A DNA stretch of 64,000 nt. It comes from Tellurirhabdus bombi (GTDB taxonomy: Bacteria > Bacteroidota > Bacteroidia > Cytophagales > Spirosomataceae). The translations under genes were made by a program, and so were the position numbers. Position 1 is the first letter of the stretch, and every line of letters starts with the position of its first letter. Shown in pieces: positions 43,688 through 53,277 of the stretch. The notes beneath the pieces were generated by a model that saw nothing but the letters and a program-made list of their open reading frames with translations, was not told the origin of the DNA and did not search any database. The stretch lies in NCBI RefSeq assembly GCF_021484805.1, contig NZ_CP090557.1:3918001-3982000 (forward strand), written 5' to 3'.

Positions 43688-46234
43688 ATGGTTGATACAT
43701 CAACTAACTCCATGAAACATGCTATACCTGCTTTATCAGGTGGACTAAGTATCGTATTCTGTCTTCTGGCGAACCTGCTGTTTGCCCAGAATATATACAC
43801 TCTCTCAGGACGCATTACCGACGCAGTTACTAACGAAGGAATTCCATTTGCCAGCATTGCTCTGAAAGGCAAAGCCATAGGAACTACCTCTGATGCCGAT
43901 GGACGCTATTCCTTCAAAACGCCCCAACTCACTGATTCGCTGGTGGTTTCCAGCCTGGGTTATCAAACCACAAAAGCCGCTCTTGGTCAAACCTCTGTCC
44001 AGACCCTTGATATTTCCCTGAAAAACTCTGCCGCCACTTTACAAGAATTTAAAGTGTATGCCAAAGGTGGTGATCCAGCCTACCGCATTATTCGGGAGAC
44101 CCGCCGCCGCAGTGACCAATACGACCCCAGTAAACTCAAAGCCTTCCAGTACGAGAATTACACCAAGATTGAGGCCTATATCAATAATTTCGCTAAAAAA
44201 CGCAAAAAGGGCCGCCGCCCGGGTCCCGTCGGGCGCTTACTAAGTCGGCTCCCTGCCGTAACTGACGACAATGGGCTGCCCGCCGTTCCGGTTTTTGTGT
44301 CCGAAAACTATTCAGATTACTACGAGCTTCATAATCCGAACAAGTCCAAAGAAATTATTCGTAGAACCCGCATTGCTGCCGTAGGAATCAACGATGGCAG
44401 TCTGGTTTCTCAGTTTACGGGTGCGTCTTTTCAGCAATATAATTTCTACAACAACTTCCTGACGGTCCTGCGGAAGGACATCCCCTCCCCCCTGGGCTCT
44501 GCCTGGCAAACGTATTACGAATTTCACCTGATGGACACGCTGAAAGTGGGCGAATCGACTTGCTTTCAGATTGATTTTGAGCCCAAACGGCAAACGGATT
44601 TGGCTTTCACAGGCACAGTCTGGGTCGATACAACACAGTTTTCACTCGTTCAGATTGAGTCTAAAATTGATGGGCGCGCCAACATTAATTTTGTGGATGA
44701 ACTACGGATCGAACAGGAATACGAGGCTACCGAAACGGGGCATCGCCTGCCAACGCTGACGCAAATCAGCATCGATATGGCCGAGGTATCGCCTAATGCG
44801 CCGGGAGCCCTCGTTCGCTTTTTTATTGCTGCCCAGGAAATCGTCGTTAATCAACCCAAAGAAGCCAAGTTTTACGAACCCGCTCTGGAACTGGCCGACA
44901 ATTACAAGGAAAAAGACCCGAAGTTCTGGAACGACATTCGCCCGGCTTCGGTCACCGCCGAAGAAATGCACGCCTTTGATGTGGTTGATTCGGTTCGGAA
45001 TACGCCTTTTTTGAAAACAACGGCTAAACTGCTTCAACTTAGTTTTAACGGTTACCAGCCGCTGGGTAAGCTCCATCTTGATTTTGGGCCTATTTTGTAC
45101 ACGTACGCCAACAATTCTTTTGAGGGCAACCGGTTTCGAATTGGTTTACGTACCAACACGGGTTTTAGCCGCCGCTGGCTATTAAGCGGTTACCTCGCTT
45201 ATGGCACCCGCGACGAGCAGTTTAAATATGGCCTCAATATCGACTATGTGCTCTCTAAAAAGCCTTATACCATTGCCGGTGTTCGGTATAGTAACGATCT
45301 GGAGCAGTTGGGTATTAATGCCGAAAACCTGAACAACAATTCGCTTTTGCTGGCCTACAGCCGATTTGGCATCTACCGCCGACCCTATTATCAGGAGAGC
45401 TATTCGACTTACATTCGACGCGAGTTAGGCAGTGGCTTCACGCAGACTATTGCCCTACAAAACAGAAGCTTTCAGCCGCTTTTCCCATTTGCCTACCGTA
45501 CGGAGCCTGTTATTAGTCCCGAAACAGACGTTCGAACCAGTTACCAGACTACCGAATTGACGCTGGAAACACGCTACGCACCGGGCGAATTGATGGTCCA
45601 GAACGATAATGAACGCTACAACATCACGGCCACCAATAAACCTGTATTTACCTTTCGGTATAACCTGGGCATGAGCCACGTTTTTCACGGAGATTTCAAC
45701 TACCACCGCTTCTCCGCCGACTGGCGGCACTCTTTTCGCGTGGGGGTGTTGGGACGGACGTTTTACAACGTGAATGCTGGCTATATTCCTTCGACCATTC
45801 CCTATCCGCTCTTGTATACACCGCTGGGCAACGAGACGTTCTTTTACCTTTACAACGCCTATAACCTGATGAATTTCTTCGAGTTTGTCAGCGACCGCTA
45901 TGTATCGCTGAAATTTGAACACAATTTCGAAGGCCTGTTTTTCAACCGGCTACCGGCCATTCGGCGGCTGAAGTGGCGTACGCTGGTGACCGCCAAAGTA
46001 TTTGCGGGTAGTGTTAGTGAGAAAAACACACTGCTCATTCCCACCACCGACGAAGCGGGCCGCTCCGTGGAAGGCTTCCGGGCGTTGGGTCGCACGCCGT
46101 ATGTGGAAGTGGGCTACGGCATCGACAATATTTTCAAGCTTTTTCGGGTCGATGCGCTGCACCGGCTCACGTACCGCGACAATCCAAACGTGACGCGCTT
46201 CGCCGTTAAGGTCTCTGCTTATCTAAGTTTGTAG
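43688..46234 (+). CDS. DUF5686 outer-membrane protein with carboxypeptidase-like regulatory domain
   Basis: An 848-residue secreted protein. The signal peptide is about residues 9-37, if the methionine at 9 (MKHAIPALSGGLSIVFC) is the true start. The first domain (IYTLSGRITDAVTNEGIPFASIALKGKAIGTTSDADGRYSF) is the carboxypeptidase-D regulatory-like beta-sandwich of Bacteroidota outer-membrane proteins. The DUF5686 region (about 130 onward: DPAYRIIRETRRRSDQYDPSKLKAFQYENYTKIE) and the aromatic-rich C-terminal half, ending in RDNPNVTRFAVKVSAYLSL, suggest a beta-barrel. Function is unknown. It ends at a bidirectional terminator. Confidence 0.88.
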   Translation: MVDTSTNSMKHAIPALSGGLSIVFCLLANLLFAQNIYTLSGRITDAVTNEGIPFASIALKGKAIGTTSDADGRYSFKTPQLTDSLVVSSLGYQTTKAALGQTSVQTLDISLKNSAATLQEFKVYAKGGDPAYRIIRETRRRSDQYDPSKLKAFQYENYTKIEAYINNFAKKRKKGRRPGPVGRLLSRLPAVTDDNGLPAVPVFVSENYSDYYELHNPNKSKEIIRRTRIAAVGINDGSLVSQFTGASFQQYNFYNNFLTVLRKDIPSPLGSAWQTYYEFHLMDTLKVGESTCFQIDFEPKRQTDLAFTGTVWVDTTQFSLVQIESKIDGRANINFVDELRIEQEYEATETGHRLPTLTQISIDMAEVSPNAPGALVRFFIAAQEIVVNQPKEAKFYEPALELADNYKEKDPKFWNDIRPASVTAEEMHAFDVVDSVRNTPFLKTTAKLLQLSFNGYQPLGKLHLDFGPILYTYANNSFEGNRFRIGLRTNTGFSRRWLLSGYLAYGTRDEQFKYGLNIDYVLSKKPYTIAGVRYSNDLEQLGINAENLNNNSLLLAYSRFGIYRRPYYQESYSTYIRRELGSGFTQTIALQNRSFQPLFPFAYRTEPVISPETDVRTSYQTTELTLETRYAPGELMVQNDNERYNITATNKPVFTFRYNLGMSHVFHGDFNYHRFSADWRHSFRVGVLGRTFYNVNAGYIPSTIPYPLLYTPLGNETFFYLYNAYNLMNFFEFVSDRYVSLKFEHNFEGLFFNRLPAIRRLKWRTLVTAKVFAGSVSEKNTLLIPTTDEAGRSVEGFRALGRTPYVEVGYGIDNIFKLFRVDALHRLTYRDNPNVTRFAVKVSAYLSL

Positions 46235-46259
46235 ACTTTTTCGCCAAGACGATACCAAC

Positions 46260-46295
46260 AAAAACCCCGCGACCGTAAGCTGTCGCGGGGTTTTT
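46260..46295. terminator. Bidirectional terminator between DUF5686 and PVC-type genes
   Basis: AAAAACCCCGCGAC (46260-46273) pairs perfectly with GTCGCGGGGTTTTT (46282-46295) around an eight-base loop. The GC-rich core and flanking A and T runs let it serve both convergent genes. Confidence 0.92.
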
Positions 46296-46314
46296 ATTAC
46301 AGATTATCTCCTTT

Positions 46315-49300
46315 TTATTTCTCCATCGGATGGGCTTTCAGAAGCTGCTCCGACGAATAAAAATCCTTCTTGCTTTCAGTGGCAGCCCGGACTTTTTTCA
46401 CCTGATCGGCCTGAATGGCGGCCGCCTGGTTGCCGAATGAATTGCGCACGTAGGTCAGTACGGCGGCTACTTCGTTGTCGTTGAGCAAGCCACCAAAAGG
46501 CGTCATTGGCACCTGACCGGGGTATTTTTTCCCGTTAACTTCGAGTGGCCCCAATAACCCTTTTAGTACAATCTTGATTAACCGATCTTCGTTGCCGGTT
46601 ACCCACGTCGTACTGGCCAGCGGCGGGAATCCAGAGGAGACCAAGCCTTTTCCGTCTGCCTGGTGACACGTAACGCAATAGCCTTCTTTGTTATAAATGG
46701 TTTTTCCCAGCGTGAAGAGTTCGAGTTCCTTTCCTTTCAGACTAGTTTTTACGGCAACCTCTTTCTCTTTTTTAACCGGCTTATCGTTCAAGTGCGCCAC
46801 CGCCGTTTCGTAGGCGTGAATCATCCAGTCGTCTAGCGGCATCTTTTTGGCTTCTTCCAGGATAGGCAGTCCTTTTTCTTTTCCGATCCAGGAGGAAGCC
46901 ACGATAGCGGCCAGACGAACCCGGCTGTTTTCATCCCGAACGGCCTGCATCAGCAAATTAGCCTGATCGGGCACCTGATGCCCCGTATAACGCACCACCT
47001 GAACCGCCGCCGCCCGCGCGTGAAAATCCTTTGCTTTCAGCATTTGCCGCAGTAGCTTCTGGTCTACTTTGTTCATCCCCCAGCTTACCCACAGGCCTTC
47101 CAGCATATGGTGTTCGTAACGCGGATCGTTTTTGTCCAGTTTGGCGATCCAGGTGTTTAGTTTGGCTAATACTTCCACTGTATTCCGTCCCCGAAGTTCG
47201 CGACGGGTGCGGTAACGAGTCCGGTATTCCGGTAACTTTAGGTTATCCAGCAATTCTTCAATGCTCGCTCCGTCAACTTTGGCTGGTTTCACCAGTGGAC
47301 GCGCCGGGTACGTAACCCGATATACCCGCCCATGCGAATGATCCCGCAGCGGATCGCGGGCGTTGTGCTGCATGTGACCAATCAGGATGTTGTGCCAGTC
47401 GATGACGTAAAGCGAACCATCGGGAGCAAACTCCATATCGACAGGCCGAAAATTCCGGTCTTCACTCACGATCAGATCGGCCCGGTGGCGACTTTTATAG
47501 CCGGTCCCATCATCTACGAGCGAATGCTCTTTCGTCCCCAAAAAACCAATGGTATTGTTGATTAGGAAATCGCCCTGCACTTCGTCGGGGAAATGGCGAC
47601 TCGAAATAAATTCCAGACCCGAAGTTGGACGCACGCGGTGGGCTTCTTCAACCAACTGAACGGATTTATGGGTTGCCTCACCGTAGCGGGGAAAAACCGA
47701 ACCCGGCATCATCCAGCGCACATCGGGGCTAGAGGTCTCGGCAAAGAAAGGTTGTCCCCATTCGTCGAAAGCAATTCCCCAGGGATTCGGGATGGAAAGC
47801 TGGGCCGTCCGTTCCAATTTACGAAGCTGCGGACTGTAGCGGTAAAAACCGCCGTTGGTTGCCCGGACGGGACCGTACGAAGTCTCCACGTCCGTGTGCA
47901 AAAACACGCCTTCGCCCGAATAAATTGCTCCCGACGGATCGACCGTAAACGCGTGACTATTGTGGTGCGTATCGTGATCATCGAAGCCGCTCAGCAGAAT
48001 CTCCACTTTATCGGCCTTATCGTCGCCGTTGGTATCCTGGAAAAATTTAAGGTTGGTTCCCTGCGAAACGTAAACGCCTTCCGGCGCAATTTCGAAGCCA
48101 ACGGGCAAATGCAGGCCATCGGCAAAAACCGTTTGTTTATCGGCCTTTCCGTCCCCATTGGTATCTTCCAGAATGATGATTTTATCGTTGGGCTTAACAT
48201 CGCCGGGTTTGTAGTGCGGATAACTTGGCATCGTCGCAATCCAGAGCCGCCCTTTGTTGTCAAACGACATTTGCATGGGCTTGGCCAGATCCGGGAATTG
48301 CTCCTCCGACGCAAAAAGCTCAATCTTATAGCCGGGAGCGACTTTTAGCTTGTTCAGCGCATCCTGGCCATAGAGGTAGGTCAGGCTACCATTTTTCTCG
48401 GGATTGAAATTCGTTTTTACCGGGGGAAGCTGCTTGGTGTTTTTATCGGCAGCGGCCACATCCATCTTCTGACCTTTGTCAGCCGCCAGCCAGATCGCCT
48501 GGTCACGGATGTCGGTCATCTGGCGAATCTTCTCAATTTCGGCGGGGTAATTGTCTGGTCCAAACGGGTTGTACCGACGACCGTAGGCATGCACGCCATT
48601 CGGAATTTTGTAATCGTTATGCCACATCCAGTTTTTTTCCAAAACGGCGGCATCGACGAGCTGCCGGTTCTTTTCGGTCTTGGCAGGCGTTTTCCCAAAA
48701 ATCTGATCGGCCAGCAAAACGCCCATTTTTTGATACCCCGCGGCATTAAGCTGCGAACCATCAATGGTCAGGTCTTCTTTACTGTCTGCATACCATTGCT
48801 GCGAAGGAGCAAACGCATCTACAAAAAGCACGGATCCAGCGCTCTGGTTGTTTTTTTCGACAACCTCTTTCATCGCTTTTGCATACAACGCCAGATTTTC
48901 GTTTTCTTTTTTGCCGTTCGGAAGATCGTATTTACCGGACAAATCCTCAAAGGCGATGGGCGATACAAGGACCAGTTGGGGCGCAGCGGTTCCGTTATAT
49001 TTCTGGCTCAGTGTCCATTTGATAAAAGCATCCAATTCAGCTTTGTATTTTTCCAGACCGGCTTTTCCATTGAAGGATTCGTTATAGCCGAAAAAAGCAA
49101 CAATTACATCGGCTTTCAGGCGGGTAAGCCACTGGTCGGGGTTGTCAAAATGCCCTTCACTTTGCGAATTGGTGGCTAATTCGGTTCCTTCATAAAACTT
49201 TTCGGCTCCGGGAAACGCCCAGGGCAAATTGCGGCTGGCGTGGGGGCGGAAACCGGGGGTGTCCCCGCCATCGCACATGTTGCGAATGACCAGCGAATGC

Positions 49301-49506
49301 TGGGGATACCGAACTTGCATTTCGGTCTCGAAAGAACCGTAATTCATCATCCTTGATCCCAGATTATTACCGAGTAAAACGATGCGGGACCCTAGCTTAA
49401 TGGTTAATGATTCGGATTGACTCGACTGAAAAGCACTGAAGGCGATGAGTGCCAATCCAAAGGCGATCAGCACGCCAATGAGACTGCGCTTCCTGGGTTT
49501 AGACAT
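46315..49506 (-). CDS. PVC-type haem-binding protein: SGNH, beta-propeller, HEAT and cytochrome c domains
   Basis: A 1063-residue exported protein with an N-terminal hydrophobic segment (IGVLIAFGLALIAFSAF, 10-26). Residues 30-280 resemble an SGNH/GDSL hydrolase, but block I reads LLGNNLGSRM (44-53) without the catalytic Ser; the late motif LTIDGSQLNAAGYQKMG is kept. From about 390 to 690 comes a membrane-bound-dehydrogenase-type beta-propeller (GRLWIATMPSYPHYKPGD, KIIILEDTNGDGKADKQTVFADGLHLP, YVIDWHN). HEAT-like repeats (about 750-890) follow, then a C-terminal cytochrome c with CVTCH near 950. These multi-domain proteins are frequent in Planctomycetota and Bacteroidota and are thought to act in periplasmic sugar or glycan oxidation. 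It forms a pair with thuA, eight bases upstream. Confidence 0.88.
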   Translation of the reverse strand: MSKPRKRSLIGVLIAFGLALIAFSAFQSSQSESLTIKLGSRIVLLGNNLGSRMMNYGSFETEMQVRYPQHSLVIRNMCDGGDTPGFRPHASRNLPWAFPGAEKFYEGTELATNSQSEGHFDNPDQWLTRLKADVIVAFFGYNESFNGKAGLEKYKAELDAFIKWTLSQKYNGTAAPQLVLVSPIAFEDLSGKYDLPNGKKENENLALYAKAMKEVVEKNNQSAGSVLFVDAFAPSQQWYADSKEDLTIDGSQLNAAGYQKMGVLLADQIFGKTPAKTEKNRQLVDAAVLEKNWMWHNDYKIPNGVHAYGRRYNPFGPDNYPAEIEKIRQMTDIRDQAIWLAADKGQKMDVAAADKNTKQLPPVKTNFNPEKNGSLTYLYGQDALNKLKVAPGYKIELFASEEQFPDLAKPMQMSFDNKGRLWIATMPSYPHYKPGDVKPNDKIIILEDTNGDGKADKQTVFADGLHLPVGFEIAPEGVYVSQGTNLKFFQDTNGDDKADKVEILLSGFDDHDTHHNSHAFTVDPSGAIYSGEGVFLHTDVETSYGPVRATNGGFYRYSPQLRKLERTAQLSIPNPWGIAFDEWGQPFFAETSSPDVRWMMPGSVFPRYGEATHKSVQLVEEAHRVRPTSGLEFISSRHFPDEVQGDFLINNTIGFLGTKEHSLVDDGTGYKSRHRADLIVSEDRNFRPVDMEFAPDGSLYVIDWHNILIGHMQHNARDPLRDHSHGRVYRVTYPARPLVKPAKVDGASIEELLDNLKLPEYRTRYRTRRELRGRNTVEVLAKLNTWIAKLDKNDPRYEHHMLEGLWVSWGMNKVDQKLLRQMLKAKDFHARAAAVQVVRYTGHQVPDQANLLMQAVRDENSRVRLAAIVASSWIGKEKGLPILEEAKKMPLDDWMIHAYETAVAHLNDKPVKKEKEVAVKTSLKGKELELFTLGKTIYNKEGYCVTCHQADGKGLVSSGFPPLASTTWVTGNEDRLIKIVLKGLLGPLEVNGKKYPGQVPMTPFGGLLNDNEVAAVLTYVRNSFGNQAAAIQADQVKKVRAATESKKDFYSSEQLLKAHPMEK

Positions 49507-49514
49507 TGTGGTGA

Positions 49515-50423
49515 TCAGGATTTGTTAGGATGGCCGTAGGGCACGTTGATATCGATTTTACCTTTCCATTTTTTAGGAACGGGCTTGCCTAATTCCCAAT
49601 GGATCGCGTTTATAACCAGCCGCTGAAATGACTCCACGTTGAAATCCTCGGGGTGCCCCAGCGTGGTCATAAAGGCTTTACCGCCCCACTGGTTTTTCCA
49701 GGTCCAGGCCACGGGATTATCAACCGCGTTTTTGTTGTTGGGATTAACGGCCTTACCCATCAACAAGGGCGTAGACCCTTTCGCCGGGTAATCGGGCAGC
49801 ACGTGGTAGAGCCAGGAGGCGGCATGAAAGGTAGGTGCAACGCCGATCAGGATGGGATTCTTGGCTGCGGCGGGGATAATGCTGACATCGGTTGTGCTTT
49901 CGTGGCCGTAGTGCGTGTGCTTGGCCGCTCCGCCCCAACCCGGAGGACTACCAAAGGCATATTCTCCGAACGCATTCCAGGACTTGCGGTCGTCGCCGTC
50001 GGGATAATTGAAGGCGTGGGTGGTGGTTCGGAAACCCATCACGGGCTTACCCGATTTCAGGTACTCGTCAATGTATTGCAATTGTTCTTTGGGAAGCAGA
50101 CGCCAGCGCAGGTAAAACACGGCCAGATCGGCTTCGCGCAGAATTTCCAGGCCCGGAATATCTTTTTCCCCCTTATAGTCCGGCACCGATGTCAGGACTT
50201 TTGTGCGCATTCCGTAGTTCTTTTCCAGTTCGGCGGCCAGCAGCGGCAGGGTAAGCTCGCTGCTGTACTCGTGATCTCCGGTTACAAACACCACTAAAGG
50301 CTTGGCTGCCTGCTGGTCTGCATTCGGCGCGGCCTGCGCCCCGGCTTTGGTCAGCGTCAATAAACCGGCCATGCCCAATAGACTCGTTGTTTGTTGGAGA
50401 AAAGCTCTGCGTTTTGTTTTCAT
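49515..50423 (-). CDS. ThuA-family secreted protein
   Basis: A 302-residue protein with a leader KRRAFLQQTTSLLGMAGLLTLTKAGAQA that has two arginines, so Tat or Sec export is possible. The body is a class-I glutamine-amidotransferase-like ThuA fold: PLVVFVTGDHEYSSELTLPLLAAELEK, LREADLAVFYLRWRLLPKEQLQYID, VMGFRTTTHAFNYP, GHESTTDVSIIPAAAKNPI. ThuA of rhizobia is linked to trehalose catabolism (3-keto-trehalose), but many ThuA homologues in Bacteroidota sit beside PVC-type haem proteins as here. It shares a divergent promoter region with the sugar-acid operon, which hints at a common inducer. Confidence 0.88.
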   Translation of the reverse strand: MKTKRRAFLQQTTSLLGMAGLLTLTKAGAQAAPNADQQAAKPLVVFVTGDHEYSSELTLPLLAAELEKNYGMRTKVLTSVPDYKGEKDIPGLEILREADLAVFYLRWRLLPKEQLQYIDEYLKSGKPVMGFRTTTHAFNYPDGDDRKSWNAFGEYAFGSPPGWGGAAKHTHYGHESTTDVSIIPAAAKNPILIGVAPTFHAASWLYHVLPDYPAKGSTPLLMGKAVNPNNKNAVDNPVAWTWKNQWGGKAFMTTLGHPEDFNVESFQRLVINAIHWELGKPVPKKWKGKIDINVPYGHPNKS

Positions 50424-50660
50424 ATTGTATCACTTAGGCCTGAATCAGTAGTCATTCATTCTTTCGATAAAAGACATTCGTCCCAGAATACTACCCAAAA
50501 AAGCCCCAAATCAATTTAGAAGCGGCACTCGGCCTTCCGTAAAAGAAGTATAAATTACGTCGATCTGTCTTTATGTTTATAAGATCGGACAACGTATCAA
50601 GGTGAGTCCCCGCCTTATACCCTATTTACACCTTAATCCCCATTATCCAATTCAGTATTT

Positions 50661-51548
50661 ATGGAGCTTTCAATTCATAACTGGATGCGCGCCGAACCCA
50701 TCGAAACGACCATCCGGAGGATTGCCAAATTAGGTTATAACAAACTGGAAATTGCCGGAAGTCCCGAGCACTACGACACCAAAGTTGTCGGGAAGTTATT
50801 GAAAGAAAACGGCTTAGGCTGCTGGGGGTCTGTTACGCTGATGCTGGAAGATCGCAATCTGCTGGCTAAGGACGAAGCACAACGGGCCAAATCCATTCAA
50901 TACGTCAAAGATGTGGTGCGCATGGTCAAAGAACTGGACGGCCACATGGTTTCGGTGGTTCCGGGAACAGTTGGAAAAATTGTCCCCGACGGCAGACCAG
51001 ACGAAGAATGGAAATGGGCCGTAGAGGCGATGAAAGAAATTTATGACTACGCCGAGGCTTCCGGAATTTTGCTGGGCATCGAACCCATCAACCGCTTCGA
51101 GACCTATTTCGTGAATCGCGGCGACCAGGCGCTGGCACTGGCCGAGGCGGTTGGGCCTAATTGCGGCGTCTGTCTGGATACGTTTCACATGAATATTGAA
51201 GAAGAAAACCTGTTCGATGCGATTCGTCGGGCCAAAGGACGTCTGGTTGGCTTCCACGTAGCCGACAGCAACCGCATGGCTCCGGGCATGGGGACGCTAA
51301 ACTGGCCGAAAATCATTGAAACCCTCCACGAAGTGGGCTACGATGAAGTCCTTTCGGTGGAGTTCTGCTCGCCCCTGGACCGCACTCCGGCCAACCCTTA
51401 CCCCAACTCCATCGACGAAAACCCGCAGGGGCTAAGTCCCGAACAGAAGAAGTTTCTGGAAGACCACGGAAGCTCATCCGTCACGGAGGAGTTTTATACC
51501 ATGCTCACCCAAAAATCAATCGATACGCTTTCAGCCCTGATTAAATAA
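50661..51548 (+). CDS. Sugar phosphate isomerase/epimerase-like TIM-barrel protein
   Basis: A 295-residue AP-endonuclease-2-type TIM barrel without signal peptide. It contains YNKLEIAGSPEHYDTK, GHMVSVVPGTVGK, LLGIEPINRFETYFVN with candidate metal ligand Glu, GVCLDTFHMNIEEEN and RLVGFHVADSNRMAPGMGTLNW followed by VLSVEFCSPL, a set of Glu, Asp and His positions that match the divalent-metal site of D-tagatose/psicose 3-epimerase and hydroxypyruvate-isomerase-like enzymes. It starts a four-gene operon with close spacing. The substrate is unknown; an epimerase or isomerase step on a keto-sugar is the best guess. Confidence 0.88.
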   Translation: MELSIHNWMRAEPIETTIRRIAKLGYNKLEIAGSPEHYDTKVVGKLLKENGLGCWGSVTLMLEDRNLLAKDEAQRAKSIQYVKDVVRMVKELDGHMVSVVPGTVGKIVPDGRPDEEWKWAVEAMKEIYDYAEASGILLGIEPINRFETYFVNRGDQALALAEAVGPNCGVCLDTFHMNIEEENLFDAIRRAKGRLVGFHVADSNRMAPGMGTLNWPKIIETLHEVGYDEVLSVEFCSPLDRTPANPYPNSIDENPQGLSPEQKKFLEDHGSSSVTEEFYTMLTQKSIDTLSALIK

Positions 51549-51609
51549 GCGGTCTGGCGGTTTTTGAGTAATCAGCCGAAACCAGACACAAACAAACCTG
51601 AATTCCTCC

Positions 51610-52770
51610 ATGAAAATTAGTAACGTAGAAGCTTTCTGGCTGCGCTGCCCGATCCCAAAAGAAAAACAACACGCTTCGGATTACGGTCTGCTAACCGATT
51701 TTGATATGACGCTGGTGGTGGTCACCACCGAAGACGGCCTACAGGGATTTGGAGAAGCCAAAGCCGCCGTTGGGTCATCGGGCGTTTGCTCCTCCATTGT
51801 TCATTGCATTGAACAGGAGCTAAAACCGCTCCTGATTGGGAAAGATGCCCGGCACATCTCCCGCATCTGGGAACACCTGTACAACGGAACCCGCGACCAC
51901 TACGCCTTAAAACGCGGTCGGAAATTCCCGATTCTGGGGCGTCGGGGACTGACCATTTCGGCCATGAGTGGCATTGATACGGCCCTGTGGGACCTGAAAG
52001 CAAAGGCGCTGAACGTACCCGTGCTGGAATTACTGGGTGGCGCGTGCCGGGACCAGATGCCCGCTTACGCGAGCGGCGGCTGGGCGGGGGTTGACCGCAT
52101 CGGCGAGCAGTTAAATGGCTATGTATCCAAAGGGTTTAGCGGCGTAAAAATGCGCGTGGGCGTCATGGACGACACGGTTCAGAGCAGCATTGCGCGCGTG
52201 CGGGCGGCTCGCGAAGCCCTCGGCGATAACATCAAATTAATGACCGACGCCCACGGTACCTTCAGCGTACCGGAAGCAAAACAGTTTTGTCGGGGCGTTG
52301 AAGACTGCAACCTCTACTGGTTTGAAGAACCCATAAGCCCGGACAATCGGCACGGAACGGCGGAGGTGCGGGCTTCTACATCGATTCCCATTGCTGCCGG
52401 TGAAAGCGAATACACCAGCTTTGACATTCGGGATTTGATCGAAGTACGGGCGCTAGATGTGGTACAACCCGACTCGGCCATCATTGGCGGTATCTCCGAA
52501 GCGATGCGCGTGGGGCACCTGGCCAGTACCTACCAACTCGAACTGGCGCCGCACTGCTGGGGATCAGCCTTTTCGTTCATGGCGGGGCTGCACGTGGCGT
52601 TTGCCTCACCAGCGGCCACCATCATTGAATTTTCGCTGGGTGGAAACCCCATGATGTATGAACTGGTTCAGGAGCAGATTACAGTAAAAGATGGTTTTAT
52701 CGATGTTCCCACTGGTCCCGGTTTAGGGTTGACGCCCAATTGGGATTTTGTGAACGAGTATAAACAGTAA
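51610..52770 (+). CDS. Enolase-superfamily sugar-acid dehydratase-like (mandelate racemase subgroup)
   Basis: A 386-residue protein with the capping domain in the first 120 residues and the barrel after it. Active-site candidates are Lys180-x-Arg182 (GVKMRV), metal ligands Asp213 (TDAHG), Glu239 (WFEEP) and Glu265 (AGESEY), and the acid/base His315 (PHCWGS). The MR subgroup includes dehydratases for galactonate, rhamnonate, mannonate and others, and KxR occurs in some of them. Its exact substrate cannot be told from sequence. It lies between the isomerase and the VOC gene (62 and 12 bp), so a sugar-acid dehydration step fits the operon. Confidence 0.9.
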   Translation: MKISNVEAFWLRCPIPKEKQHASDYGLLTDFDMTLVVVTTEDGLQGFGEAKAAVGSSGVCSSIVHCIEQELKPLLIGKDARHISRIWEHLYNGTRDHYALKRGRKFPILGRRGLTISAMSGIDTALWDLKAKALNVPVLELLGGACRDQMPAYASGGWAGVDRIGEQLNGYVSKGFSGVKMRVGVMDDTVQSSIARVRAAREALGDNIKLMTDAHGTFSVPEAKQFCRGVEDCNLYWFEEPISPDNRHGTAEVRASTSIPIAAGESEYTSFDIRDLIEVRALDVVQPDSAIIGGISEAMRVGHLASTYQLELAPHCWGSAFSFMAGLHVAFASPAATIIEFSLGGNPMMYELVQEQITVKDGFIDVPTGPGLGLTPNWDFVNEYKQ

Positions 52771-52782
52771 ACCCTTAACACT

Positions 52783-53277
52783 ATGGCACGCGCTTTAAAA
52801 ATCAATCACGTTACCCTCATTGTTAACAACCTGGAAAAAGCCGGAGAATTTTATGCCAACGAATTAGGGTTGGAAGCTTTGCCCGCTTTTAATTTCGATT
52901 ATCCCGTTATGTTCTTCAAATTCAACGAAGAGCAGCAACTTCATATTTCTGAGTGGGAAGATACGCCTTCGTTCCGGGGTCATATTTGTGTGCAAGTCGA
53001 TGATTTCAACAGCCTTTTTTACCGCATGAAAGAGCTGGGCGTTGTGGACGTAAGTCCCTGGGGGAAAGTGCGCAAACTACCGGATGGCGCCATGCAGATG
53101 TTCGTTCGCGACCCGTCGGGCAATCTGGTCGAAATTTCGTCTAAACCGGGTAGTGAAGTTGATCCGGCCATTCTGGAAGATGAGTTATATGCCGATGGTT
53201 TATACGTCTCCAATCGCAACGATTTCCGGGGTGAACGCTCCGACAACGCGACCTTGTACCACAGCAGCAATTCATGA
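52783..53277 (+). CDS. VOC-family (glyoxalase/dioxygenase fold) protein
   Basis: A 164-residue protein with the paired beta-alpha-beta-beta-beta units of the vicinal-oxygen-chelate fold. The first half is KINHVTLIVNNLEKAGEFYANELGLEALP; the second half is HICVQVDDFNSLFYRMKEL and FVRDPSGNLVEIS. Candidate metal residues are His (INHVTL), His (RGHICVQ) and Glu (NLVEIS). It ends overlapping the next gene by four bases (ATGA). It may act on a product of the neighbouring dehydratase, but VOC substrates are not predictable here. Confidence 0.88.
   Translation: MARALKINHVTLIVNNLEKAGEFYANELGLEALPAFNFDYPVMFFKFNEEQQLHISEWEDTPSFRGHICVQVDDFNSLFYRMKELGVVDVSPWGKVRKLPDGAMQMFVRDPSGNLVEISSKPGSEVDPAILEDELYADGLYVSNRNDFRGERSDNATLYHSSNS

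Noticed and set aside
47593-48348. 251-codon plus-strand frame opposite the PVC-type gene
   Set aside because: The opposite strand encodes a recognisable beta-propeller; the frame is a codon-usage shadow.
50424-50660. Weak inverted CGATC...GATCG pair in the divergent region
   Set aside because: Five-base arms far apart occur by chance; not strong enough to call an operator.
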